Below, one piece after another: positions 1 through 5,289 of a stretch of 7,404 nucleotides of DNA; the first letter of the stretch is position 1; each line of letters opens with the position of its first letter. The position numbers were made by a program, and so were the translations under genes. Where the stretch lies: assembly GCA_009781815.1 (NCBI GenBank), contig WQVB01000058.1, forward strand, positions 1-7,404, read 5' to 3'. The stretch is from Defluviitaleaceae bacterium (GTDB lineage Bacteria > Bacillota > Clostridia > Lachnospirales > WRAX01). Under the pieces are notes generated by a model. It had not been told where the DNA came from. It was given only the letters and a program-made list of their open reading frames with translations, and did no database searches.

Positions 1-531
1 ATAGACTCTGCAACTATGATGAACAAAGGCCTTGAGGTTATTGAGGCTTATCACCTTTTTGATTTAAAACCAAGCCAAATAGAAGTTCTTGTTCACCCTC
101 AATCCATTATACATTCTATGGTAGAGTTTGAGGATGGGGTCGTCATGGCACAGCTAGGCACGGCAGATATGCGAACGGCCATACAATATGCCATCACCCA
201 CCCTAACCGCACAAAAAATAATTTTGAAAGGCTAGATTTTGCCAAGTACAACACCCTAACTTTTGAAAAGCCTGATATGGAGGCTTTTAACTGCCTAGCC
301 TTATCATACCAAGCTTTGGAAGCAGAGTGGCATTACCCTGCGGTGCTTAACGCTGCAAACGAAGTAGCTGTTGACGCCTTCTTAAATAAGAAAATAAAAT
401 TTTTAGATATATCTTTACTTATAGAAAAGGCATTGTCCGCATATAATGATACAAGTTGCCCCTTGACTATTGAAAGTGTTTTAGAAGCAGAAAAGTGGGC
501 AAAAGCTTATGTTGAAAAGGAGATTGGATAA
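1..531 (+). CDS. dxr: 1-deoxy-D-xylulose-5-phosphate reductoisomerase, C-terminal part (5' end outside window)
   Basis: DXR converts 1-deoxy-D-xylulose 5-phosphate to 2-C-methyl-D-erythritol 4-phosphate with NADPH and a divalent metal, in the cytoplasmic MEP isoprenoid pathway. The reading frame is open from base 1, so the gene starts outside the window; 176 residues remain of a family that is usually about 380-400. The fragment opens with IDSATMMNKGLE, the conserved metal/substrate-binding loop (Asn8, Lys9 and Glu12 of the fragment match the NKGLE residues of E. coli DXR). Next comes HPQSIIHSMVEFEDG and QLGTADMRTAIQYA, the family's second signature, then the helical C-terminal domain containing NAANEVAVDAF. 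The TAA stop at 529-531 touches the TTG start of the next gene, so the two are surely co-transcribed. The dxr-rseP order is common in Firmicutes. Identification is secure; only the missing 5' part limits it. Confidence 0.96.
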   Translation: MDSATMMNKGLEVIEAYHLFDLKPSQIEVLVHPQSIIHSMVEFEDGVVMAQLGTADMRTAIQYAITHPNRTKNNFERLDFAKYNTLTFEKPDMEAFNCLALSYQALEAEWHYPAVLNAANEVAVDAFLNKKIKFLDISLLIEKALSAYNDTSCPLTIESVLEAEKWAKAYVEKEIG

Positions 532-534
532 TTG
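517..534 (+). promoter_or_regulatory. Ribosome binding site deciding the TTG start of rseP
   Basis: AAGGAG at 517-522 lies inside the end of dxr and 9 nt before TTG at 532. The predicted protein from this TTG begins MNIFLAILVF, which places HELGH at residues 17-21 as in other site-2 proteases. No ATG nearby would keep the first membrane helix intact. Confidence 0.8.
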
Positions 535-1632
535 AATATATTTTTAGCTATTTTGGTTTTTACTTTTATAATTTTGGTACATGAGCTTGGGCATTTTTGG
601 GCAGCTCGCCGTGCTGGCATTAAAGTTGTGGAGTTTTCCATCGGCATGGGCCCTCGCATTTTTCACTTTAAAAAGGGCGACACTATATATTCTCTAAAGC
701 TCTTCCCCATCGGCGGCTCTTGCCGCATGCTTGGAGAAGATGAAGAAGCCATGGAAGACGGCAAGCCCAATCCCGCTTCTTTCAACCAAAAATCCGTAGG
801 GTGGCGTGCTATAGTCATGCTAGGCGGGGTGATAATGAACTTCGCCCTAGCCCTTATACTCTCCATCATCATCTCCATGTTTAACCACTTTCCTGAGGCC
901 ACCATACAAGGGTTTACCACCACCTCCCCAGCGAGAGAAGCTGGCGTAATGGAAGGAGACACCATAACCCGCATCAACGGCCGCCGCATTAACGTACATG
1001 GAGATTCAGGCCTTGCCATGATGGACGCAGACGGCTCCCCCATAACCATAGAGGTGGATAGAGATGGAGAAAGGATAACCTTTGAAATCTCCCCCCATTA
1101 TTATAACGAGCGTTGGATGATAGGCATTATCTGGGGAAGGGCATTTGGTGTTTTTGCTGATATGCCTGCAGAGCTTTACGGTCAAACGGGCTTTCGCCAA
1201 GTTAGTTTTTTTGAAAGCTTTGCCATTGGCTTTCACGAGGTTTCCTTCTTTGTAAGGGCAACCGTTACAGGGGTTGGTCGCCTCTTTACCCACGACATCA
1301 ACTTTGAAGAGCTGGTAGGCCCCATAGGCATTGTAGATATGGTAGGCAGCCAGATAGACCAGGCCGCTGAGGCAGAAGGCGGCGGTGCAATGGCAGCCTT
1401 TTGGACCATGCTCCGCTGGACGGTTTTATTATCTGCCAACCTTGGTGTTTTAAACCTGCTGCCCCTGCCAGCTTTAGATGGCGGCCGCCTTGTGTTTTTA
1501 GCTATAGAAGCCGTGAGAAAAAAGCCCCTGCCACCAGAAAAAGAAGGCATGGTGCATTTTATAGGCTTTGCCGCCTTGATGGTGCTGGTGGTTATTGTAG
1601 CCTTTAATGATATTTCGAGATTTTTTAATTAG
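532..1632 (+). CDS. rseP: Site-2 intramembrane zinc metalloprotease RseP/RasP (M50 family)
   Basis: Members of this family cut membrane-embedded substrates such as anti-sigma factors and leftover signal peptides inside the lipid bilayer (known for E. coli RseP and B. subtilis RasP). The zinc motif HELGH is at residues 17-21 in the first helix, followed by FSIGMGPRIF and FPIGGSCRMLGE (about 35-69). A second helix covers about 92-115 with the conserved Gly-x-x-x-Asn (GVIMN, 99-103). One PDZ domain lies at about 125-190 (SPAREAGVMEGDTITRING). The third metal ligand is in NLLPLPALDGG (308-318, Asp316), and a last helix lies at about 343-362. At 366 residues it is somewhat shorter than E. coli RseP (450) but normal for clostridial forms. 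It starts with TTG one base after the dxr stop and is followed by a terminator. All catalytic residues are present, so it should be active. Confidence 0.95.
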   Translation: MNIFLAILVFTFIILVHELGHFWAARRAGIKVVEFSIGMGPRIFHFKKGDTIYSLKLFPIGGSCRMLGEDEEAMEDGKPNPASFNQKSVGWRAIVMLGGVIMNFALALILSIIISMFNHFPEATIQGFTTTSPAREAGVMEGDTITRINGRRINVHGDSGLAMMDADGSPITIEVDRDGERITFEISPHYYNERWMIGIIWGRAFGVFADMPAELYGQTGFRQVSFFESFAIGFHEVSFFVRATVTGVGRLFTHDINFEELVGPIGIVDMVGSQIDQAAEAEGGGAMAAFWTMLRWTVLLSANLGVLNLLPLPALDGGRLVFLAIEAVRKKPLPPEKEGMVHFIGFAALMVLVVIVAFNDISRFFN

Positions 1633-1634
1633 AT

Positions 1635-1674
1635 AAAACAAGAAGCATGGTTATTATACCGTGCTTTTTGTTTT
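1635..1674 (+). terminator. Intrinsic terminator after rseP
   Basis: AAAACAAGAAGCATGG (1635-1650) pairs with CCGTGCTTTTTGTTTT (1659-1674) around the 8-nt loop TTATTATA. All 16 positions pair in RNA if two G-U wobbles are allowed, and the right arm ends in a T-rich tract. It starts 3 nt after the rseP stop, so it ends the dxr-rseP transcript. The A-rich left flank means it could also work from the other strand. Confidence 0.85.
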
Positions 1675-1747
1675 GGAAATTTCAAACATAAATGGCTAAA
1701 TCTCATTGATTTCGTCATTAGGCTTGCAGCGAAACCATCCCCTCCAT

Positions 1748-1844
1748 GTCATCCTGAGCTTGACTCAGGATCTAATTGGAGAAGGAGAGGCTTAATTAAG
1801 GTACACACTATCATACATAGATCCTGAGTCAAGCTCAGGATGAC
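1748..1844. repeat. REPIN-like palindromic element A (type II core, 97 bp)
   Basis: The ends 1748-1774 and 1818-1844 are perfect 27-bp inverted repeats. Each begins at its outer edge with GTCAT and then folds on itself: CCTGAG-CTTGA-CTCAGG, a 6-bp stem with a CTTGA loop. The core contains, on the minus strand, ATCTATGTATGATAG and CTCCAATTAGATC, shared with elements D and E. The outer flanks also mirror each other (CCCCTCC at 1739-1745 with GGAGGGG at 1851-1857, and AGCGAAAC at 1728-1735 with GTTTCGCT at 1866-1873), so the real unit may be about 160 bp. It has no coding content; a non-autonomous mobile repeat is inferred. Confidence 0.85.
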
Positions 1845-1900
1845 GACTTAGGAGGGGTGAGAGGTGTTTCGCTACAAGTCTGTTGCGGACTCACGTCATT

Positions 1901-1926
1901 TTGCTTCGCTTTATAAAACGAAGCAA
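1901..1926. repeat. 26-nt palindrome, likely fragment of a further repeat type
   Basis: TTGCTTCG (1901-1908) pairs with CGAAGCAA (1919-1926), and the inside is TTTATAAA flanked by one C/A mismatch, so nearly the whole 26 nt is self-complementary. It is preceded by ACGTCATT, the same GTCAT foot seen in the other elements. No T-tract follows, so a terminator is unlikely. Confidence 0.6.
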
Positions 1927-1939
1927 CCCAACCTAACCT

Positions 1940-2031
1940 GTCATCCCCAGCTCGGCTGGGGATCTCACTATACTAATTACTTAAAGGTAAGTAAGCAATG
2001 TTAGGGAGATCCCCAGTCGAGCTGGGATGAC
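1940..2031. repeat. REPIN-like palindromic element B (type I core, 92 bp)
   Basis: The left arm has GTCAT followed by the hairpin CCCCAGC-TCG-GCTGGGG; the right arm (to 2031) is its inverse with one substitution and one deleted base. The inverted match continues outward through AACCT (1935-1939) and AGGTT (2032-2036). The core CTATACTAATTACTTAAAGG is close to the cores of elements C and F. The hairpin stem is unlike those of the other elements, yet both arms of this copy carry it. Confidence 0.82.
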
Positions 2032-2078
2032 AGGTTGGTTATTAGCGTGAATCATTCACTTTCTTTCAAACATAACAC

Positions 2079-2107
2079 TTGACGCTTTTTTAGAAAAATG
2101 ATATTAT
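2079..2107 (+). promoter_or_regulatory. Sigma-A type promoter of the S41-like gene
   Basis: TTGACG (2079-2084) and TATTAT (2102-2107) are separated by exactly 17 bp, close to the vegetative consensus. The predicted start point is near 2114, giving an AT-rich leader of about 160 nt before the ATG at 2274. A second -10-like TATAAT stands at 2171-2176, but it has no good -35 at the right distance. Confidence 0.72.
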
Positions 2108-2128
2108 TGTTTAGTAAACATATATCAT
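2098..2128. promoter_or_regulatory. Operator-like dyad over the -10 box and start point
   Basis: TGTTTA-G-TAAACA (2108-2120) is a perfect odd-centred palindrome. It is flanked by a second mirrored pair, ATGATAT (2098-2104) and ATATCAT (2122-2128), with slightly unequal spacing. The dyad covers the -10 box and the predicted start of transcription, where a repressor would block RNA polymerase. No regulator gene is in the window, so the binding protein is unknown. Confidence 0.45.
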
Positions 2129-2261
2129 ACTCTTTATTCTATTTTAAATCTACATCTCAAAAAATCATAATATAATTTCTAAAAAATATGCGGCTGTGCC
2201 GTGTCTCTTAATCAAATTTTATTCATCAATACATAAAAAACAATACAACCTAAAACATAAA

Positions 2262-2276
2262 AAGAGGTGCTGTATG
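2262..2276 (+). promoter_or_regulatory. Ribosome binding site fixing the start of the S41-like gene
   Basis: AAGAGGTG at 2262-2269 precedes ATG at 2274, with 6 nt after AGAGG. The frame is open further upstream to a GTG at 2196, but that codon has no ribosome binding site and would add 26 residues, ending HKKRCC, unlike a normal N-terminus. Confidence 0.85.
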
Positions 2277-3605
2277 CTAAAAACCAATATGAGAGTTTTC
2301 TTTATTCAAAACAAAAAGAAATTGCTTATAGGTGCTGGGGCGATAGCTGCTTTGGCTATTGTGGCTTTTATTTTGATGCCTGTGGTTTTGCCAGCTCTTA
2401 ACCGTAATATAGAAGAAAGACGCTTTGACAACCTAGAGCGAGAGGATTTTTTGGCGGATTTTGATTATATGATAGAGGTTTTGCAAATAAACTTCCCCCA
2501 CGAGGAGACGACACAATATGCCACGGGCATAAATATATGGGAGCTGGCGGCGGAGGTTAGGCAAAAGCTTGCAGACCCATTAACACCAATTGATGATGCT
2601 TTTGAGTTTCTTAATATATTACAAGAAGAGCTTTTTGACCCCTTAGACGGCATAGGACATTTGTTTGCCCTGCACACAGATGCATATAGGGGTCGTATGG
2701 CTGGCTTTTTTCAAATATTATATTATAGCACAGAATATAGCAGAAGAAGGCATGGTTTTGATAACTTTCCAAGGCGTGATGTGTGGGAAAGTGTGTTTTT
2801 ATCCGAGCCTGTTGTAACCCTTCACCGTGATATTGTGATAGATTATCTTGAGGGATATTATCGAGGCACATATATACCAGTTATTGAAACAGATATATTA
2901 GAAGAGGGGAGGGTGGCTTATTTAAAAATCAACCGCCTACCCAGCAGCTTTTCAGATGCAAGATATGACACTAGGATGTACCATTGGCTCTATTATATAA
3001 AGGATTTTGAATATCTAATTATAGACATAAGAGGAACGTCAGGCCAGTCTACCGCTACTTTTGATTTTTTTGTGGCGGGCAACGCTGCAAGTCAGCCTTT
3101 AAACATAGAGCTAAATACATACTTCAACCTAGGCACATACAACGAAAAATGGTACAACGCCTATGTGGAGGATAGAAAGTTTGATGGCTGGTGGGCGATA
3201 GAGCCTGCAACACCTTATACGGGGCAAGGCTTTGATATGGTGTATAACCGCCATTATACAATACACCCAGTTGATTTAGGCCGCAGAGATGTAACCTTTG
3301 GTGGGCAAGTTTTTATGTTGATAGACGATAGAACGGCAAATGCGGCAGAGGCTATCGCCGCTATCTCAAAACACTCGGGCTTTGCTACATTGGTGGGCGA
3401 TGCAACCCGAGCTGTGGGCTTTATGCAGGGCTATGTGTACTTCTATCTGCCAAACAGCGGCATTGTTACAAGATATGATTATGGGCTGACGACAGATGCT
3501 GACGGAACACCCTTTGCAGGGCGGGGCATAACTCCTCACTATGAAAACCATGCAGGTATGGATGCTTTGGAAACAACCCTTGCCATAATAGGTAGTGCTA
3601 ACTAA
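2274..3605 (+). CDS. Membrane-anchored S41-peptidase-like protein with altered nucleophile (probable pseudoenzyme)
   Basis: The 443-residue protein has a basic N-terminus (NKKK, 13-16) and one hydrophobic helix at about 17-42, with no obvious signal-peptidase site, so it is probably anchored with the rest outside the cell. The C-terminal half resembles the S41 (C-terminal processing protease/IRBP-like) fold: GRVAYLKINRLP, a strand FEYLIIDIRG, FMLIDDRTANAAEAIA, ATLVGDATRAVG, YFYLPNSG and GRGITPHYE follow each other in family order. In active S41 enzymes the stretch reads like RTASAAE or GSASASE, with Ser as nucleophile; here that position is Asn356 (codon AAT, one change from AGT). The Lys used by CtpA/Prc is Val381, although that Lys is also missing in IRBP-like members. 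No PDZ domain is evident. It stands alone behind its own promoter, with no clear terminator of its own. The fold assignment is fairly sure; substrate and role are unknown. A catalytically dead binding or scaffold protein is an inference. Confidence 0.82.
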   Translation: MLKTNMRVFFIQNKKKLLIGAGAIAALAIVAFILMPVVLPALNRNIEERRFDNLEREDFLADFDYMIEVLQINFPHEETTQYATGINIWELAAEVRQKLADPLTPIDDAFEFLNILQEELFDPLDGIGHLFALHTDAYRGRMAGFFQILYYSTEYSRRRHGFDNFPRRDVWESVFLSEPVVTLHRDIVIDYLEGYYRGTYIPVIETDILEEGRVAYLKINRLPSSFSDARYDTRMYHWLYYIKDFEYLIIDIRGTSGQSTATFDFFVAGNAASQPLNIELNTYFNLGTYNEKWYNAYVEDRKFDGWWAIEPATPYTGQGFDMVYNRHYTIHPVDLGRRDVTFGGQVFMLIDDRTANAAEAIAAISKHSGFATLVGDATRAVGFMQGYVYFYLPNSGIVTRYDYGLTTDADGTPFAGRGITPHYENHAGMDALETTLAIIGSAN

Positions 3606-3682
3606 GAGAGTGGAGGAATAGCGTATATTTAGTCGTTATACCTGTAGTGAAACCGCCAGACCTTGCGTCATCCCGTCCTAAC

Positions 3683-3864
3683 GTCATTCTAATTTAAGGC
3701 TCCAGAACACTTCACCCAGCCTACCCTTAGCTTGACTAGGAGTCATTGCGGACTTGATCCGCAATCTCTAGGTTTGCAATTGTTGCTTTTTAGCAATTAG
3801 TATAAGTGAGATTGCGGATCAAGTCCGCAATGACGAGCTTAAGCAATCGTTAAATTAGAATGAC
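3683..3864. repeat. Inverted-repeat element inserted into element D
   Basis: GTCATTCTAATTTAA (3683-3697) and TTAAATTAGAATGAC (3850-3864) are perfect 15-bp inverted repeats, again with GTCAT at the outside. The 182-bp unit has no coding potential and carries element C inside it. Unlike the other arms, these do not fold into a hairpin on their own, so it may be a different repeat class with the same foot. Confidence 0.65.
3742..3834. repeat. REPIN-like palindromic element C (type I core, 93 bp)
   Basis: The ends 3742-3768 and 3808-3834 are perfect 27-bp inverted repeats. Each arm is GTCA plus the hairpin TTGCGGA-CTTGA-TCCGCAA. The core (TTGCTTTTTAGCAATTAG around 3783-3800) is, on the minus strand, the same as that of element F and similar to that of B. 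It lies inside the larger inverted repeat 3683-3864. Confidence 0.87.
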
Positions 3865-3971
3865 ATGCTCCGTGCTTGACACAGGATCTATGTATGATAG
3901 TGCAACCCCGACTAAACCTGCCCTCCTCTAGTTAGATCCCGTGTCAAGCACGGGATGACGATTTGAATAAT

Positions 3972-3999
3972 AAAAAACCACCTACTAATAGGTGGTTTT
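3972..3999 (-). terminator. Intrinsic terminator of the minus-strand operon
   Basis: Read on the minus strand, AAAACCACCTA and TAGGTGGTTTT form an 11-bp stem around a 4-nt loop, followed by a run of T (complement of A 3972-3977). It lies 17 nt after the degV stop. On the plus strand the stem is followed by TTTTGTTTT, so it may also stop read-through from the S41-like gene, which has no other visible terminator. Confidence 0.88.
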
Positions 4000-4016
4000 G
4001 TTTTATATAAGCTTGT

Positions 4017-4889
4017 TTAGCGGTTTTTGTTAGCGAAGAATAAAAATGCAATTGTGCCAGGGCCTGAGTGAGTGCCTATAACTGGGTCAAGGGGGTGTAT
4101 CTCTACCTCAAGGTCTGGGTTTTTTTCTTTAACGAAGGCTTTGGTGGCTTCGGCATCTTCTAAAGCATCACCATGCACTATGTAGGCCTTGCCGTAAAGA
4201 GAAAGGTCTGCAAGGGATGCATGCTCTGCAATAGCTTCGAGGGATTTTTTGCGACCTTTTGCCTTGCCGATAGCCTCAAGCTTGCCCTCTGGGTTAACGT
4301 GAAGCAACGGCTTAACATTAAGGGCAGAGCCCATAAGAGCCTTGATGGCAGATAAACGCCCGCCACGCTTTAGGTGAAAGAGGTCATCAACTGTAAAGTA
4401 GTGGTGAACCCTTTGTTTATTTGTTTCAAGCCAATCTGCAATCTCTTCGATAGACTTGCCCTCTTCACGAAGCTCGCAAGCCTTGGCGACAGATAAGCCC
4501 CCGCCTAAAGTAGCAGCAAGAGTGTCAACACACTTAAGCTGCTGGCTTGGAAACTCATCTGCAAGGTTTTCTAAAGCTTGCTTAACGGCAAAAAATGTGC
4601 CAGAAAGGCCCGAAGAAAGGCCGATGTAGAGAATATCATGCCCCGCCTCTAAAATTGGTCTGCAAAACTCTTCAGCTTTAGCAGGTGTAGCTTGGGATGT
4701 GCTTGCAGTAGCCTTTCCACGTAGCTTGCCATAAAAATCTGCATAGTCAAAAGGCCTGCCTTTCACATACCCTTGTGTTTCTACCCCATCAACCAAGTAA
4801 GAAAGGCTTAAAACAGGTATTTCATACTTGTCGATGGCATCTTGCGATAAAGCTATGCAAGAATCCGTCATTATAACTAATTTGCTCAT
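4017..4889 (-). CDS. DegV family protein (FakB-type fatty-acid binding)
   Basis: DegV/FakB proteins hold a fatty acid in a buried pocket and, where FakA kinase is present, present it for phosphorylation to acyl-phosphate for phospholipid synthesis. At 290 residues the length is typical. Visible family marks: MTDSCIALS near the N-terminus (Asp9-Ser10), TSQAT (64-68) where the family has TSQP and binds the carboxylate, SSGLSGT (92-98), DTLAATLGGG (122-131), HLKRGGRLS (172-180), KPLLHVNPEGK (193-203) and HSGPGT (274-279). The start is decided by GGGAGG 9 nt before the ATG. The gene begins one base after the preceding ytfJ-like stop and ends 17 nt before the terminator, making it the last gene of the operon. 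No fakA is in the window, and which fatty acid is bound cannot be read from the sequence. Confidence 0.93.
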   Translation of the reverse strand: MSKLVIMTDSCIALSQDAIDKYEIPVLSLSYLVDGVETQGYVKGRPFDYADFYGKLRGKATASTSQATPAKAEEFCRPILEAGHDILYIGLSSGLSGTFFAVKQALENLADEFPSQQLKCVDTLAATLGGGLSVAKACELREEGKSIEEIADWLETNKQRVHHYFTVDDLFHLKRGGRLSAIKALMGSALNVKPLLHVNPEGKLEAIGKAKGRKKSLEAIAEHASLADLSLYGKAYIVHGDALEDAEATKAFVKEKNPDLEVEIHPLDPVIGTHSGPGTIAFLFFANKNR

Positions 4890-4890
4890 G

Positions 4891-5289
4891 TTACATTACC
4901 TCCCTTTTTGGATTGTCTTTTTTCTTTTTGGATAAAAACGAGCCTAAATCAAGCTTAGAAGTAATCGAAGGTATCATGTCGATAAGCTTGTTAACGCTGT
5001 CTTGATGCTTGATATTTACAAGCTGTACATTGCCATCATTGATAACAAGCACTGCTGAAGGCTTTATTTTAGCTCCAAGACCACCTAAAGATAAAGGCTT
5101 GCCGTCTTTACCTTCTTTTTTGCTTTCGGTCTCGGCGGATGATGCACCCATGCCTATAGACACATCAACCAAAGGGATGATAGTGGTGGTGCCTGCTGTT
5201 ATAGGCTCACCTACAACTGTTTTACTCGAAACAAAATTCTCTAAATTCTCAAACATTTTACCTATATTAGTGTTAAATTCTGTACCCAT
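4891..5289 (-). CDS. ytfJ: GerW/YtfJ family protein (Spore_YtfJ domain)
   Basis: This 132-residue protein has the Spore_YtfJ layout: a short N-terminal helix with NIGKMFENLENFV (8-20), then TVVGEPITAGTTTIIPLVDVSIGMGAS (24-50), a variable charged loop (SAETESKKEGKDGK), and GLGAKIKPSAVLVINDGNVQLVNI (70-93). The tail is lysine-rich. In B. subtilis the YtfJ/GerW protein is made in the forespore and is needed for correct germination; related proteins also occur outside Bacillus with unknown roles. There is no signal peptide. The ATG has GAGG 10 nt upstream (AGAGGATG) and overlaps the end of the DUF2953 gene by 17 nt, so translation is probably coupled. The DUF2953-ytfJ pairing is frequent in clostridia. 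The family call is firm; a sporulation role in this organism is inferred. Confidence 0.92.
   Translation of the reverse strand: MGTEFNTNIGKMFENLENFVSSKTVVGEPITAGTTTIIPLVDVSIGMGASSAETESKKEGKDGKPLSLGGLGAKIKPSAVLVINDGNVQLVNIKHQDSVNKLIDMIPSITSKLDLGSFLSKKKKDNPKREVM

Larger units (their letters stand above)
1705..2045. other. Gene-free mosaic of palindromic repeats between rseP and the S41-like gene
   Basis: No open frame with a ribosome binding site or recognisable protein occurs here on either strand. The stretch is composed of two complete REPIN-like elements (1748-1844 and 1940-2031), an outer inverted repeat around the first, a stand-alone 26-nt palindrome (1901-1926), and fragments that look like broken arms (GTCATTA near 1714 and TTGCGGACT near 1884). 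Confidence 0.7.
3667..3959. repeat. REPIN-like element D (type II core), split by an insertion
   Basis: The right arm is intact at 3933-3959 (CCCGTG-CTTGA-CACGGG hairpin type, ending ATGAC). The left arm is broken: GTCATCCCGT at 3667-3676 continues at 3874-3890 with GCTTGACACAGGATCTA. Joined, the two pieces form a 27-nt arm matching the right arm at 26 of 27 positions. CCGT is present on both sides of the break (3673-3676 and 3870-3873), as a short target duplication would produce. The core ATCTATGTATGATAG is shared with A and E. Without the insert the element is 96 bp, like A. Confidence 0.75.
3606..3971. other. Gene-free region packed with nested palindromic elements
   Basis: No supported gene occurs on either strand. 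After the stop at 3605 there is only a weak GTATA/TATAC hairpin (about 3622-3640) without a T-tract. From about 3642 the sequence GTAGTGAAACCGCC resembles the outer flanks of elements A and E, followed by a split element D, an inserted repeat and element C, ending at 3959 just before the operon terminator. Confidence 0.7.

Noticed and set aside
663..1550. Three minus-strand open frames opposite rseP (663-1049, 1006-1293, 1233-1550)
   Set aside because: They are shadows of the highly conserved rseP coding frame, have no ribosome binding sites and resemble no protein family.
1748..2031. Repeats as a CRISPR array
   Set aside because: The repeats are inverted pairs with different stems and shared cores, not direct repeats with unique spacers of equal length.
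2196..2273. GTG at 2196 as start of the S41-like gene
   Set aside because: It has no ribosome binding site, and the first 26 residues look non-native (HKKRCC before the Met). ATG 2274 has AAGAGGTG at proper distance.
1633..2273. tRNA, rRNA or known riboswitch in the intergenic region
   Set aside because: No cloverleaf with a TTC-type loop, no rRNA-like conserved segments and no T-box or known aptamer core could be found by eye.
3606..3645. Terminator directly after the S41-like gene
   Set aside because: Only a weak 5-bp hairpin (GTATA/TATAC) without a T-tract is visible. The bidirectional-looking hairpin at 3972-3999 is a better candidate.
3742..3834. Element C hairpins as transcription terminators
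   Set aside because: The stems are strong but are not followed by T-tracts, and the same units occur where no transcript needs to end.
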